Assembly: GCF_000003815.2 (NCBI RefSeq)
Contig: NC_049991.1
Location: 8,473,921-8,537,920, forward strand
DNA: 64,000 nt
Source of the DNA: Branchiostoma floridae
Taxonomy: Eukaryota > Chordata > Leptocardii > Amphioxiformes > Branchiostomatidae
Direction of reading: 5' to 3'
Below the pieces are notes generated by a model. It was given only the letters and a program-made list of their open reading frames with translations. It did not search any database and was not told where the DNA came from. Below, piece after piece: positions 1-37,680 of this stretch. A program made the position numbers and the translations under genes. The stretch's first letter is position 1; every line of letters starts with the position of its first letter.

Positions 1-1276
1 GGCCTTAGAACATAAAGAGAACAGTGCAAAAGAAGGCCAGAGCTTATAACCTATGCTTGGAAAGTAGAAAGCAAGTGCAAATGCTTTGTTGCAAGGTTAC
101 TCTCTTGTAGATGTTGACATTGTTTTAGGTAGAAATAGCAGCACAGGTGGCATTTAATATGTGCACGTAGTACACTTCTGAGCAACTGGGCACTACTCTG
201 TTTAATATATAATTATGGTGATCAAGTTTAGACAATGAGATTTTTTTGCTTCAAACAGAAAGAACTTTAAAGCAACTTATATGGAGACCAGTTTGAATGG
301 AAAATTATCCTTTTTTATGACTTTACAAGTTGGATGTCATCCATCATGTAGAAGTCTGATTTTGTAAGACAGAAATACGTCCAAAACATACCAGTATTAT
401 TGCAAATACACTTCTTTATCAGTGATTGATTTGAATTTCAAAATGAATTTTTGTTCACTCAATGGTCACTCAATGGTCACTCAACCGTCATTGGAAAGGG
501 CCTGATATTAGTATCTGATTCAACTAATACATTAAGAGATGGTCACCATATACATTTGTAAGATGATCAAGTATGCTTATCAATATTTTAGTGTTCCATT
601 ACCAAAAGCAGTCTGATATGCTTTTTATTTGATGAAAATCGCAGACAGTTGTAAATCTGATCAATAGGTAAAGGTAGTCCATAAGCCTTTTTTCATATTA
701 CCACTGTGTCTAGGGCATGGTATTGAAAGGCAGAGCCCATTCCTTTCCTTCTATGTAACCATTTAGTTTTACCTCCCCAACTGAAGCCAGGTACTCATGT
801 TTACACCTGGGTGGAGAAAGGAAAGTCATGTTAAGTACTTTTCCCAAGGACACAATTTCTCTAGCTAGGGATGCCAGATCAATCTATCCTATTATCTTGC
901 CAGCCACTTTGTCATATGACACCACACATTTGTTCAATGTAGTAACAGTAATCATAACTAATCTACACCTGTGATGTGGGACATATGCATCAGTCGGATC
1001 AGTTAACGAGGAGCAATGAGTACTACCCTAAAGCCCTGTTAGAAAGTAAAAAATGGTGAATCTTTTCCATAATTTTTTTTTTTTTAACTTTTTTTTTTTA
1101 ACAAACTTTATTCAATATTTCAGCATAATACACAATAGCACATACATACACAATAAAAAAACATTAACATGAGGTATAACAGGACTGGGTGAGAGAGAGA
1201 GAGGTATAACAAGCGTTGATCATTGGTCTGTGATTGACTAAACAGGTGTATCTAAGGGATATCTATCATTGGCATC

Positions 1277-1376
1277 NNNNNNNNNNNNNNNNNNNNNNNN
1301 NNNNNNNNNNNNNNNNNNNNNNNNNNNNNNNNNNNNNNNNNNNNNNNNNNNNNNNNNNNNNNNNNNNNNNNNNNNN
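1277..1376. other. Assembly gap (100 N)
   Basis: A run of exactly 100 N, a typical placeholder for a gap of unknown size. Simple GA repeats lie just before it. Confidence 0.99.
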
Positions 1377-1984
1377 AAATGACTTTTGTTTGAGAGGGCA
1401 TGATAGAACACATCAATATTGTCCCACATCGTGATTGATTTTGATACGTGAAAATTGATCGAAATTTTTTGGGGACAAATGATCTACAATATCCCTGTCA
1501 CATAAGAGGAATGAATATAGTACAACACATCCACGCCTGTCCCATGGTACCTACAACTTGCTGTTGTGGTGAACCTATCATCTGATGGACATGACCAGGC
1601 TGTACAATTGTAGGTGTACAATATTGAATTAGAATTTATCAGGACAGCAACCAGGCTTTTAACTTAAGGCATGCATCCAGGCATCCTTGTTAATAAGAAA
1701 TTAGACCCTCTGGACACCTAAATATGCCGCTTACCCTCAGGAACAGATTCTCTGCACAAGCACAAAATTCTAAATTGACCAGGGATGCTGCTAGGTCACA
1801 TGTGACCTGTCTGACAATAACTTTGCGGTGTTCCACAAAATTTGTGCCTCAAGATGTAGGAAATAGTGAGTTCAGAGAATTATGAATTTTAAACTTTTCC
1901 AAGGTAGGATTTCCTAAGACCCCCTATTATATAGTTAACCCTCCTAAGCCCTCACTATACTGCAAGAAAGTTGGACCCCTAGGA

Positions 1985-2435
1985 TAAAATCCTAGCTAAA
2001 AGTCTGACAGCAACAGGTACAGCCATGCATACAGGTCAACAACAGGTGTACAGGAAATTGGTAACAGGTGTGTGCCATCTGCTTGCCCTTTTTCTAATAA
2101 ACAACGACAGGAATAGAGTTGGCAACAGGTCAAGAGCATATGTACAGCTGAGTGGCAAGCACTGTATGTATATTACATGCTTGACCTTTTTTAACCAATT
2201 TGTTGTCATTGGGGTTGACAACAGACTAAGAACATTACATGTGTGCAACAAAGTAGTAAATGGTGTGCAACATGGTTGTCTATTTCTAACCAATGCCAAG
2301 AATACAGTTTACAACAGGGCCGTGCTACCTGTTTTTCTATTTCTAACAGGTCAGGAACAGGTGTACAACAGACTAGTAACAGGTGTTCCACATGTTTGTC
2401 CTTTTCTGATGGATGAGTGGATTATTTTTGAATGA
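1985..2435 (+). repeat. Degenerate tandem repeat, unit roughly 70 bp
   Basis: About five or six diverged units share the order AACAGGT, GTACAACAG, ACAGGTGTNCCA, then a T-rich CTTTTTCTAAC end. A reading frame of 136 codons stays open across it on the + strand. The frame follows the repeat period, has no recognisable protein similarity and no splice context, so I treat it as repeat DNA rather than a gene. Confidence 0.6.
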
Positions 2436-3891
2436 CAGAAAAGTTGATAATGCTCTGTTTTACATGGCAAGAAAGGAGATCTAAGACTAGATAAGAACTG
2501 ATAACAAGTGCCTGTGTCCAAAATTATTGGTATTATCAGTGATGTCTATTACGTCTATTACCCAGTTATTGTTTGGCCTTGGGTGGTTTAGGGCTGTGTT
2601 TTAATTTGTCCTTGTCGAAGAATTTTCGTTCAGGTCTGGAACAAGGTTTTTGATCCATACCATCATGGTAAAATACAAATGAATTGAATTTCATGAGCCA
2701 AAACTTATTACTCTTCCTCATAAGCACAAGAGATATCCAACATTAGTTACACATTTACACAATATCTTATAGTACTAGTATGTCCAGGACACAAGATATC
2801 AAAGCCCAAAATTCTGTTGCAGTACCTAGAAAAGTCACCAGGAGGCACAAAAAAGGTAACTTGGTGGAAACAGACAGACAGACGCACACATACATTGATA
2901 CATGCATAGTCATAACTTCATGTGAAGAATGGTGTGCCATCCTTAATAGGCATTGTAAGAAGAAGTAGAGGTCCAGGATTTTTATATAAAACTTGGGAGA
3001 TGGTCCAAACAATCATCATATAACTTAAAGGTAAATCATCTAGTACCCTTTTTATGTTATATCTAAAAGCTGCACAGAAAAGTATTACCCATAAAAAACA
3101 GTGACCTTTTTACCTTACCTTGCTTTGATAACTATTTCACTCTCTCCTGAAAATATGTTAATTTCTTATAAGAATGTTAATGAATAATTTGAAATCAAAT
3201 TATGAATATGATAATCACTGTGATCATAAACTATCAATCTTTTGTTATTTTTTGTGTATTTAATTTGTGTTTTAGATTTGATACTTCTAATGCATGTCAG
3301 ATGTTTGATTGATTTGTTAAATATCATATGCTACGTTTCCTATAAAGAACTTTAAAGTTCATAATTAATGCTGTGAAAAATAGATAATAAACAAATAAAC
3401 TGAAAATTCATTCCTTAAAAAAGACTGGAGCAACACAGTCAAAAATTCGGGTAAGTTAAAGATTCTTTGTCGTAAAGAAATAAAGTCTAATTTTTTCTAC
3501 AATCATGGCATGAAACAACAAGATAGTTTATCATTTACTGCATGTTAATTATTACGCAGATATTATTTTAAACAATTATGATGAAAGTTAAACTTCACAG
3601 ATTCGTGTGAAACCTGAACCTAAAAGTGACCACCTCTACAAGAGGACCACCTGGCCACGATTTGGCGGTCCCTTTGATTATGATATCAAAAATCATTTAG
3701 CAGTTTTTAATAAAATTCAAAAGTTTTATGTTGCAAATAAATGTCTTTGTTGCTTATGAATATGGTACGATAATATACAATGTGTAGCAAATGAAGACTT
3801 CAATATCAAGGACCATTCTAAGAAACTAAATTGACCCTACTCTACACAATTAATCTATGAGATATGTGTCAACTTCTTAAGCTTACCTTTA

Positions 3892-5277
3892 CAGGGCTCG
3901 AAATCCTTTTTTTCTGGATACCTGCACTGGGGCAGGTAACATTAAAAATTACCTGTACCAGACAACTTTTACCTGCACCACTATGAATTTAGGAAGTATT
4001 TTTTTCTTTTATTCTTCATAGATGGTATTGTCAATGCAGCTCATAACAATCCAATGGCATATACACTACATCGTAGAACATTTATGTATAATACCCAGTA
4101 CATGGACCAGTGCAGGTTAAGTGCAGGTAGACATCAGAAATACATGGCACACAGATCCAATTTTACCTGCACTAAAGCCCCGGTCACAAAGCGCGTACGA
4201 TTCCTTGCGATTCCTTCCGATGCGCAGGATAATCGCAGTGCGACGTAAGTCGGAAGAAAATCGGAAGCAATGGTTTAAGTATATAAAGCCGTGGTCACAA
4301 AGCGCGTAGTGGATCGTACGATGAGGTCATAAGAGCGTGCCTGCGTCAATCGCAGTGGATCATAGTAAATCGGGGAGCGTCGTATGGCGAAAAATAGAGC
4401 TGAAATGGATTTTGAACATGTTCAAAATTTCGCTATCGTCGTAAGATTTTATTTGCCCCCATAGCAGAGTTCATTACGGCAATTTTTGTCTACTGATGAG
4501 GTTATAGATTTATGATTTTTTAGCATGTTGTGATGGTTTCAGTTTTCCCTAATATTGTCGATATTGACGAAAAGGGGAAATATATCAGTCGCAACTGCCA
4601 CAGTCGCAACCAGAGAACAGCGCGCCACGCACAGGTGATGCAGACAAATTGTTTGATCGCTTCATGCACGTGAGTTTATAATTAGATCAAATCTCAGCTC
4701 TCGTCGGTCTTGGGTCAGTTTACCATAATCGTAATAACCATGGGGACAACTCGAACATAAAGGCAGGCTCTATGAGTCGGAAATATATATGATATAATTC
4801 TTATCAGTTGATTTTTGTATGATGGCATCTTTTTGTTGATAGCATATCATGATCATGACGATCTTCGAAAGAGCCTGACACGTAGAGCCGGCAAGCAGAC
4901 CGAGATAACCATACCAGTACTCACGCTTGATTTGAACTTTTGCTTGTAATACTCTTGTTGTCATGGTCTTTTTAAATTTATTTTTACAGTTAAAGATATT
5001 ATAGGAAGGTATTAAACAGCTAATGTCCACATTTTGTTGGTTAAAGAAGCACAAAAGCGGTCAGACGGCTATACAGAAGAGACACAAGTGAAAAATCGTG
5101 CGACGCTGGAAAAATTTTGAACACCATCCGATGCGTTGCGATGGTTTGCGATGCTTACGATTTTCTTGCGATGTACTGCGCTCATCGTACGATATGCGGA
5201 ATAGTCCATCGCAAGGAATCGTACGCGCTTTGTGACCGGGGCTTAACCTGCACATGCAGGGGGTATTTCAAGCCATG
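3892..5277 (-). mobile_element. CAGGG-type TIR element, copy 1, interrupted by another element
   Basis: It starts CAGGGCTC and ends, degenerately, GCCATG. It is flanked by the five-base direct repeat CTTTA (3887-3891 and 5278-5282). The interior is rich in ACCTGCAC/GTGCAGGT motifs. It is the reverse complement of the copies at 25358-25688 and 57185-57524. A second element (4176-5243) has inserted into it, splitting it into 3892-4175 and 5244-5277. No transposase is encoded, so it is non-autonomous. The superfamily is not assigned. Confidence 0.75.
4176..5243. mobile_element. PIF/Harbinger-like non-autonomous element with 36-bp TIRs
   Basis: Perfect 36-bp terminal inverted repeats (4176-4211 and 5208-5243) begin AGCCCCGGTCACAAAGCG. 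They are flanked by the three-base direct repeat TAA (4173-4175 and 5244-5246). A TWA three-base target duplication is typical of the PIF/Harbinger superfamily. A further copy of the terminal motif lies inside, near 4290. There is no transposase ORF. The GC- and CpG-rich ends contrast with the AT-rich surroundings. Confidence 0.8.
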
Positions 5278-5363
5278 CTTTAGTAAAGACTCTCATACAC
5301 TCATCACATCTTCTTCTTTGCTCCTGATCACTCCCCAACCAAGGTTGGTACTGGGATGGGAGT

Positions 5364-5552
5364 TAAACGGTAGTTCACCTTTATCTGTGGGGTGACCTTT
5401 ATCCATTGTCTTTAAAAACAGCAAGTCTGCTGACAGTCGTTTCAAATTTGCAATATTTTCAAAATGAACACCGTTGACTTTATATCACTAAATTACGTTT
5501 TTTGTACAAACAACGAATATAGGTCACCCTCGGATATAGGTAACTAGCATTA
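5364..5552. mobile_element. MITE family with GTTCACCTTTATCC ends, copy 1
   Basis: Its inverted ends read GGTAGTTCACCTTTAT and ATAGGTAACTAGCATTA. It belongs to a family with five copies in this window; the best preserved is 38518-38738. It is non-coding. Confidence 0.65.
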
Positions 5553-6290
5553 CAGGTAGACTGGAATCCGTCATATCCCACCATCCTTACTCCTTGGATT
5601 GCATCAGAGCAGAAGATGACTTTCCAGACTATAAAAGAATCATAGTCGGCTGCAGATTTTGGAGACTTTGAGGCAACTTTTCAGACCATCCCCCAACCAC
5701 AGATTTCCTCGCTCACAACCATACTCCCAACCACGGTCTTGAAAAGTCTGCTATATGTCTTTTGTCTGAGAGGAGACGGACCATAAGCCTTTAGATTGCA
5801 CAGCACTAAATGTTTCCCGATAGGAGTCTTCAGTAGCACACAAGGGAAATGTCTGACCCGGTGCTTAGAACCACCAATTCAACTTAAGGATTTAACGTCT
5901 CAATACTACCTATATAGCTATCTTCACCAGACCTATCCGTTATACAAAGTATGTGATGTGAATATTCATTTTTCATCCATCCATATTGAGACCCCTGTAT
6001 AGCCAAGTGTAGTTTAATTTTTGACAGAACAGATAAAAGAAGTCAAGTGTCGAACAGCCTCATACCGCCATGAAATATTTAGAGCCCATTTCACATATTA
6101 CATGTTCTACTCTCATATGCCATCTTCATCAACTTCAACTGTTCATTTACTGCGTGCCTGTGGGAACAAATTTGTACCAGAGCCAACTCAACTCAACCTT
6201 CCAACTATGGACACACACCAACACAACAAACAGACAGACCTTCTTTTTCATGGATGTAATGAAGGCAATTTTAACAGTGTAATGTTGTTA
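5553..6290. other. Intronic or upstream non-coding sequence
   Basis: No exon recognised. Short open frames on the + strand around 6021-6341 lack any family similarity and run into the adjacent MITE. Confidence 0.5.
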
Positions 6291-6447
6291 TTAATGCTAG
6301 TGCACCTTTATCCGATGGACGTTGTTTTCAAATTGCAGTAAGTACATTGCAGTTTAAAACTACCATCTGTCGGCTTGATGTGCCTGAATACCGTTTTGAA
6401 AAACAGCGGATAAAGGTTACCCCGTGGATAAAGGTGAACTAGCATTA
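6291..6447. mobile_element. MITE family with GTTCACCTTTATCC ends, copy 2 (short)
   Basis: It runs from TTAATGCTAGTGCACC to AAGGTGAACTAGCATTA. It is shorter than the other copies (about 157 bp against about 220 bp), so it is probably an internal deletion derivative. It ends about 110 bp before a kinase exon. Confidence 0.7.
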
Positions 6448-6552
6448 CAAGTACAACCATTAGAATATTATCTTTTCCTCTAGGATTCATTTTGGATCCA
6501 TTAGAAGGAAAATAGGTGATTGTGTGTTTACTGTGTTTCTTCTCTCCGATGA

Positions 6553-31523
<24,971 letters not shown>

Positions 31524-31826
31524 TAGGGAGGAAACATACGCCCTCACATAGAGATGGGTAAGATGTGTTGTAAAGCTTTGTGAGATCTCAAACAAAAAGT
31601 GTATCGTGAGCATGTTTACAGACCCGCACGTCCGTGCTTATTCCAATGTGTTGTGAGGTAACGTTAATACTGAACATAGCAGGGATAAAATTTATGGTGC
31701 AGGTGACGTAAACATAACACAACCGTTACAACAAGAATAAGGTGATGGGGTAGAAAATTAAAATATGCACCAACCGGTGACGTGGAATTGGAAATGTAAA
31801 AAGTAGAAATTAGCATTCCAGTAAAT

Positions 31827-31832
31827 AATAAA
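31827..31832 (+). promoter_or_regulatory. Candidate poly(A) signal of PKC exon B
   Basis: AATAAA about 300 bases after the exon B stop codon. It is the first canonical hexamer downstream that I noticed; others further on are possible. Confidence 0.5.
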
Positions 31833-34559
31833 ACAGGCAAATTATACGTTGAAGTTTGTATTATCACTACTTGATTGAGTTGCAATGACTTCTAGGTGTA
31901 AAGATTTCTTGTGAACAAAGATTTGTTTCTTTCAGAAGTTGCAAATGATGAATTATGTGCAATATATGGCTAAAACATGACTTGTATAACATGTTGTGAT
32001 GTAGCGAAACACTAGTAGAATTCGAGATTAAAATACTAGTAACAGTTGTAACACAATTCATACATTTTGAGAGAAAGTTTTAAACGGTACACTTGTCCAT
32101 GGGAATCAAATAGACATGTAACGCTTATAATTTCTTGACGCAACTTAAATGTATTTTTAGGCAGGAAAGTATTCAATGGCAGTAACAAGTTGGTAATGAA
32201 CTAAATTTCATTTGTATGTTTTAGGGGTATCTCTGGTCTAAAGCATGTGCAAGGGACTTAAATTGAAATAATTGATAAAAGCTATAAACAAAAGCTATGG
32301 TGGTATTTCCAATGCAGGTATAAGATGGGAATGTGCAATTTATTATAGCACATCTAGAATTTCTATAAGTTGTTCAGCTCTGTCTAACTTCTCTAGGTTA
32401 AATTTGGACTTATTTAGAAAGAATGATTCCCCTTTGATACAAAGTTTTAGATTTTTTTCTTCCTAATTTTTCTTTATCAGCCCTCAGGCCACATAAGTTA
32501 CTAAGCTTTTCTGGTTTAAATACAAACAGGATTTTATATTATTATTATTAGCTGTCAATCAGAATATCTTGCCACTAGTGCTCAAAGGTACAAGCTTGGA
32601 CAACTAACCAGGGAATGCAAGACGATAGCACTCCGATACCATTAGCCATGCATTCAAGCCCTGACTTCTTTAAGCCATATTTCTCAGGATTCTGACCTTG
32701 GCATTGTGGCTTATGCTTGACATTGTCATTTCTTTTCATTTCTAGACAACTCAGTATCGGCTTGCATGTGATGGCTTTAAACATTTTTTACTGAATTCTC
32801 GTGCCGTTTAGGATTGAACTGAAAGGGGGCATGCATGCACAGTTTCAACATCAGCATTGGCATTACATATCACCATCTCTGTTTCCTATGTTTTTAGAAT
32901 TTTTAAGTTTTTATGTTATACTGTGCGAACATTTTTATTTTTACATATAGTTTTCTCATGTGTGGAGTTAGCAAACTGTAGTTGGTATAAATTTTTGGGT
33001 TTTCATTTAACACATTAGTTTTTCAGTTGTTCCCCGCATGCATATGTGACTGATCAAAATGAAGAGGAAAGGAAAGTCATTTCATAACTATGCCAAAAAT
33101 ATTGATTTCAATGTCTTATCAAGAAATTATGGAAATATGGTGGAACATGTGTTGTTATTCCATAAATAGCTGCTGGTTTAAGTTGAATTTCTATCGGTGA
33201 TTATAAATAAGAACTTGGATGTATGTATTTGAATTGTTTTTGTATTGCTCTGCATATACTGAGTTTTTGTATCCACAAGAAGTAGTGTGAAACTTCCTAT
33301 ATTGTATATGTTCTTTTTGAGGCTGCATGTTTTGTTTTCTGGAAATAGTGCACAATAATACATATAAACTGAACAAAGTCTTGCACTTCTTGTCTTTTAA
33401 GACTTTGGGCATTAAAAACATGGATTGTGTAAAAAGTTCACCTTAACACCGCTGTGTGTAGACTTAAGGATACCTTCTTTTTATTTTTGCACAATTTCTT
33501 GGATATTTTTGTTTTTTTTATTATATACGTATTATATAAATATATATAGAATATTATGTTAAACATAATTTGTCTTTTGTGTGGTTTCATCAGATATGCA
33601 ACTATTTAGCATGTTTCCATCAGTTTGGAAATAATACTTCATCTGCATTTTGGGAACCGCATACTCCACATGACAAAACTTACAGTTGACTGCAGAATGG
33701 TAAAATCACAAATTATATCCAGTCAGGAAGTTTTAAGAATTCTCAGGATATTTTTGCCATAGGAGAGGGAGGGTGGAGGAGAAATACAATTCAAGTCAGT
33801 TTCAGATATGAGCAGAATAGGCTGTCATAAATTTCATTACCTCTGTGAAAACAGAGGTATGATGATTAGTGTTCTTCGTAAATTTGTCCGTGTGTGTGTC
33901 TGCCAAGTGGTTGCCTGCCAGACTAAGAGGAAAATGGTGTAATATGATACTTGGAGAATTCTGAGTAATTTGGCCCTGATCCAATGTTGTAGACTGGCAG
34001 GATGACTCGTGGCTATACCCACAAAGGTCGTTCAGTTCGGTTCATCCATCAGGTGATGTTTCAGGTACCCATGTAGAGCTTGTCTTTATTTAGGGTGCAT
34101 TGTCCACACATTTTGCTGTTACGTAATGATATATCCTAGGTACCTATTGTTTCAATCATGGCTAATGAACATGCCATTATGACATAATTTCATCTCAACA
34201 GGACATAACTAATTAAGAAGCTTGTTGGTTCTCCAATTTGTTGTCAAGCAGACTGTAGAAGTGATAGCGAAAGGATACAAGAATTCATATCTCCTACCGT
34301 CAGTCTTTCTTTTGTGGAACTGTGTTAGCACAGCTGACAATACTTCAGTATGAAAGGTTTCTTGTATGTTATTTATTTGACACGTTTACTGAAATAACAA
34401 GGGCAAACTGAAATTTAGTCTCAAAAGTTCAAATTTCATGACTGTAAAGAATCTGTGAGTGTAGGTGAAATAGGTTTATTAGAGATAACACTCCTGCTTA
34501 TAATGTGTGTTCCCCTTGTCACATGAATAGTATAAATACTGTATCTAGAGGGATTCCTA

Positions 34560-34765
34560 TAGGGTGGGATAGTACAGTCATGTGTTCCCATTGGATGGAT
34601 GGTACATGGGTCCCCATTGGATGGACTATACATAGGATCCCATGGTTGGATGCTGCGCATGATCCCATGGGATGGGTAGTTTGTGTGATCCCATTGGATG
34701 GATAATACAACTGATCCCATTGGATGGAGAATACATGATGTATACCCATTGGATAGATAGTGTTC
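34560..34765. repeat. Minisatellite with CCCATTGGATGG core
   Basis: About seven units of roughly 30 bp share CCCATTGGATGGA followed by TANTACATG-like spacers. It is open on both strands for 60-90 codons, as expected of a repeat. Confidence 0.85.
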
Positions 34766-36659
34766 CCCAAACCTTTGGTCTAAACCTTTTTGTGAAACTT
34801 GCTGTAGTGACTGTTACTGAACAACCGTTTGAAAACACTGCATGCCTCACATATTATGGGGCATGCAACTTCCAAAAGAACCATGTCTGCATGCATGAAA
34901 TGGCTTGAAAAGTAACAAACCAATGTATTTAATGATGTTGTAATATTTTATACAAAGAAAAGCTAAACTGGAAGATTGCTGGCAATACCACTTGGTGTTC
35001 TGCTGTTCTATTGTACTGACTTGGTTGATGTATGTACATGTACATTGTATAAATGTAGTGCAGGTAATAGGGATAGGTCTAAGGTACAACTAGATGAAGT
35101 ATGCATTACAACAGCAGTAATGTATGTGTTGACGCTTCCTGATATTGTGACCATGCTATAGTCCAGCAGTGCAATGAAATATTTTAACACCATCTTTACA
35201 GATGTGACCATATTAATATCATTTTCCATTCCATGTAGGTATGACTGGAATTCTATGAATTCTTTCAAGTGTTTTCACCACTACTAGTTGATAGTAACCT
35301 TTAGACTTATTGTGTTTGTCATTTCTGTCAAAATTCTGTCAACAAAGTGCTTTGGGTGTTGTCATGGTATTTTATGTAAATTGTGGGGATGATGGGTTTC
35401 AAGAATACATTGTCAATGTGCCAAAATCAACAGTACCCTTTTCTTAAATCGTAATAATAAGGTTAGATCAGTCCCCAGTGTTCCCCAATGGAATTATTAT
35501 CAATGTGACTTTTCAGTACTTTCCCATGCATCGCCCAAGATTTCAGGAGTGCACATGTTTCCAATTAAAGATATCGTTCTCACAATATACTTTCAATACT
35601 GTGACAACTATAGACTACCTTTCTTTTCGAAATCATCCTCGTATATTCTTATTATAAGTTAATTCAAGATCTATTTCTATTTGTGTAAACATGTGTGTAA
35701 AGTCTGCTAGAAATGTCGAGTTTGGAATTCTGAGCTGTCTGTAACATGTAGAAGGATCTGTGATCATTGTAAGATACACTGAGTGATGCAGTCGATATGT
35801 AAGGAAGTACATGTATATAGATGTTAAACACTGGCTATGTTACTATTGTTGTTAATATGCCGAAAATTGTCATCCCAATGTTGCTGATAAGAACATTAGA
35901 AGACAAAAATGCTCATTTGAAATCTAATACTGTAGGTGGTTGTTATGTTTAATTGTGCTGGTGACAGTCCATATTTGAAAGAATTCGAAGTATTGTATTA
36001 CATGTTTGTTAAGGTCCTTGTGTGGTAATCTTTGGTAAGGCTATGGTTGGTTGGTTGGTTGGTTGGTTGATGATTTAAGGTTATTGTTGTCACGGGCAAC
36101 TGAGTTAACATTAGAGTAAGACTGAAGTATTAAGGTATCCATTTTGTAAGAAACAAACAAAAACAAAAACATAAACGCTTTGATATCTCAGTTCATGTAG
36201 TGTGTATATCAGTAACATACATGTAGTATTTAGGAGGTAACACACGTGTATACATAGTAGCCAGGAGACCATCTATGCTTCAAAACCGTACTAGGCGTGA
36301 TGTACTTGTGACTGTGGCAAAAAAACTATACTTATTGTATGTGTGAATCCTTGTGGCTTGAGATGTTTTATTTCTGTTCTGTAACCACATAAGACATCGA
36401 CAGGAAAGTGGCTGTCACCTTGCATTTTTTGTCAAATCAGGTTTGAAGCAGATGTAGTTCTATATACTGAAGCTACTTTGAAAGCACTGTTTGAAAATAT
36501 ACCTGGAACAAACTATATGTGCAAGCAATGTACCCAGACCCACTGTAAGCACTATATGATGAATTAAACCACTTTGCTACAAAGCATTATAACAGAGCCT
36601 AGTGAATTTAATTTGTGATATTATTTCGGATTTTATCGATTTCTTGATTGGTTGGGTAG

Positions 36660-36895
36660 TTGTCAAAATACGTGACGTACATGTGTTATGCAATATCACG
36701 CGTCACTCGGGGAGTAGTGGGTCATATGTTAGTGAGGAAGAAGTCAAAGAAGCCATCTGCATCAGAGCGCATCCCATAACAGACGGTTGGCGCCACATAC
36801 TTCCTGCAGCCAGTTATCCACCAAATCACGTGAGGTATCTACATATTAACGTGACGTCACAGAAGCACAGAATTTTTGTGTTGGAAGCCCAGTAA
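36660..36895 (+). other. CRE/E-box-rich island with a lone ORF and splice donor
   Basis: This patch stands out from AT-rich surroundings. TGACGT at 36673, CACGTG at 36827-36832 and a palindromic TGACGTCA at 36852-36859 all fall within 190 bp. A 97-codon frame (36602-36895) crosses it and ends at a strong donor-like CCA/GTAAGT (GT at 36892). It could be a promoter with a first exon of an unannotated or non-coding transcript. I recognise no protein family. Confidence 0.35.
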
Positions 36896-37345
36896 GTTTA
36901 ACTTCACCCGGATAGTTTTGATTTCTTGTCCATATTGATTTTCTGTCATCATCGACCTTTTATAATTATCAGTAAGATTTTTGTTGTAGAGCGAAGATTC
37001 GTCAAACATTGGTACAATCATTTCCACGGCATATTTACTGCTTTGCTCACATGAGATGGGATTTTAGATCGTACTATAATATATCTTTAACATCTTTCTT
37101 TTCTTACATCTTCAAATAGAATTTTGTTACATTCAGAAATGCCCTTACAAATAATGACTTACAGCAAGTGACAAAATGGTATCAACTATGCTCACAAACT
37201 ATATTATCTCAAAAAGCCAGAAGAATTTCTTTTTTTTTTTTTTTGCTCAAAACAATACCTTGGCGTGGCACCGGTTCATAATAATCATATTCAAGGTAAT
37301 AATTTTCAAACTTTTTTCCTTAGTTTACAATAAGCTATGATATTC

Positions 37346-37351
37346 TTTATT
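37346..37351 (-). promoter_or_regulatory. Candidate poly(A) signal of the SLC2A gene
   Basis: TTTATT on the + strand, i.e. AATAAA on the minus strand, about 130 bases past the stop codon of the sugar transporter. Confidence 0.5.
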
Positions 37352-37479
37352 TCGTCTATTGCATGCATAATCTTAATACAACCTTTTTGTTGCAATATAT
37401 GCAGATGGCAATGATTTTCGTAAATAAAAAAAGATCATTTTCCCTTTTCAATAGAAAATGAGTAAGGCGCTGTTTTTAT

Positions 37480-37680
37480 CTACAAATATGTTGTACCCTC
37501 GTAAGCATCATTCGCTATGCCATTGGGTGCTTCTCCGCTTGCGTCTTCCTGATCACCAAACAGCTTTTGGATGTCTTCGAATGTCTTGTTGTTGGTCTCG
37601 GGCACCTTGACTGCGATGAAGATGCACAGCAGAACGCAAACCGCCATGAAGATGAGAAATGTCAGGGCACCAATCCTTGC
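37480..37680 (-). CDS. SLC2A5: SLC2A exon 13: TM12 and C-terminal tail
   Basis: Acceptor TTGCCAG. It reads [18 protein letters not shown], then [17 protein letters not shown], the PETKGRTFEDI-type cytoplasmic motif. A 23-residue acidic tail ends in TTYL and TAG. Confidence 0.93.
   Translation of the reverse strand, partial: ARIGALTFLIFMAVCVLLCIFIAVKVPETNNKTFEDIQKLFGDQEDASGEAPNGIANDAYEGTTYL

Larger units (their letters stand above)
1..3891. other. Non-coding region, probable upstream intron of the PKC gene
   Basis: I see no exon with family similarity or paired splice sites here. It contains a 100-base assembly gap and a degenerate tandem repeat, both listed separately. Because the first kinase exon seen (6556) begins in the middle of the protein, this stretch is probably intron. 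The missing pseudosubstrate and C1A exons were looked for on the + strand and not found. Confidence 0.5.
31524..36600. other. PKC 3' UTR and intergenic sequence
   Basis: AT-rich, no exon recognised. A poly(A) signal occurs at 31827-31832. It contains a minisatellite (about 34560-34765), a CCTCTGTGAAAACAGAGG palindrome near 33840 and a GGTT microsatellite near 36050. How far the UTR extends cannot be read from the DNA. Confidence 0.6.

Noticed and set aside
33838..33860. CCTCTGTGAAAACAGAGG palindrome as a transcription terminator
   Set aside because: Intrinsic terminators of this type are bacterial; in this genome it is more likely a repeat end.
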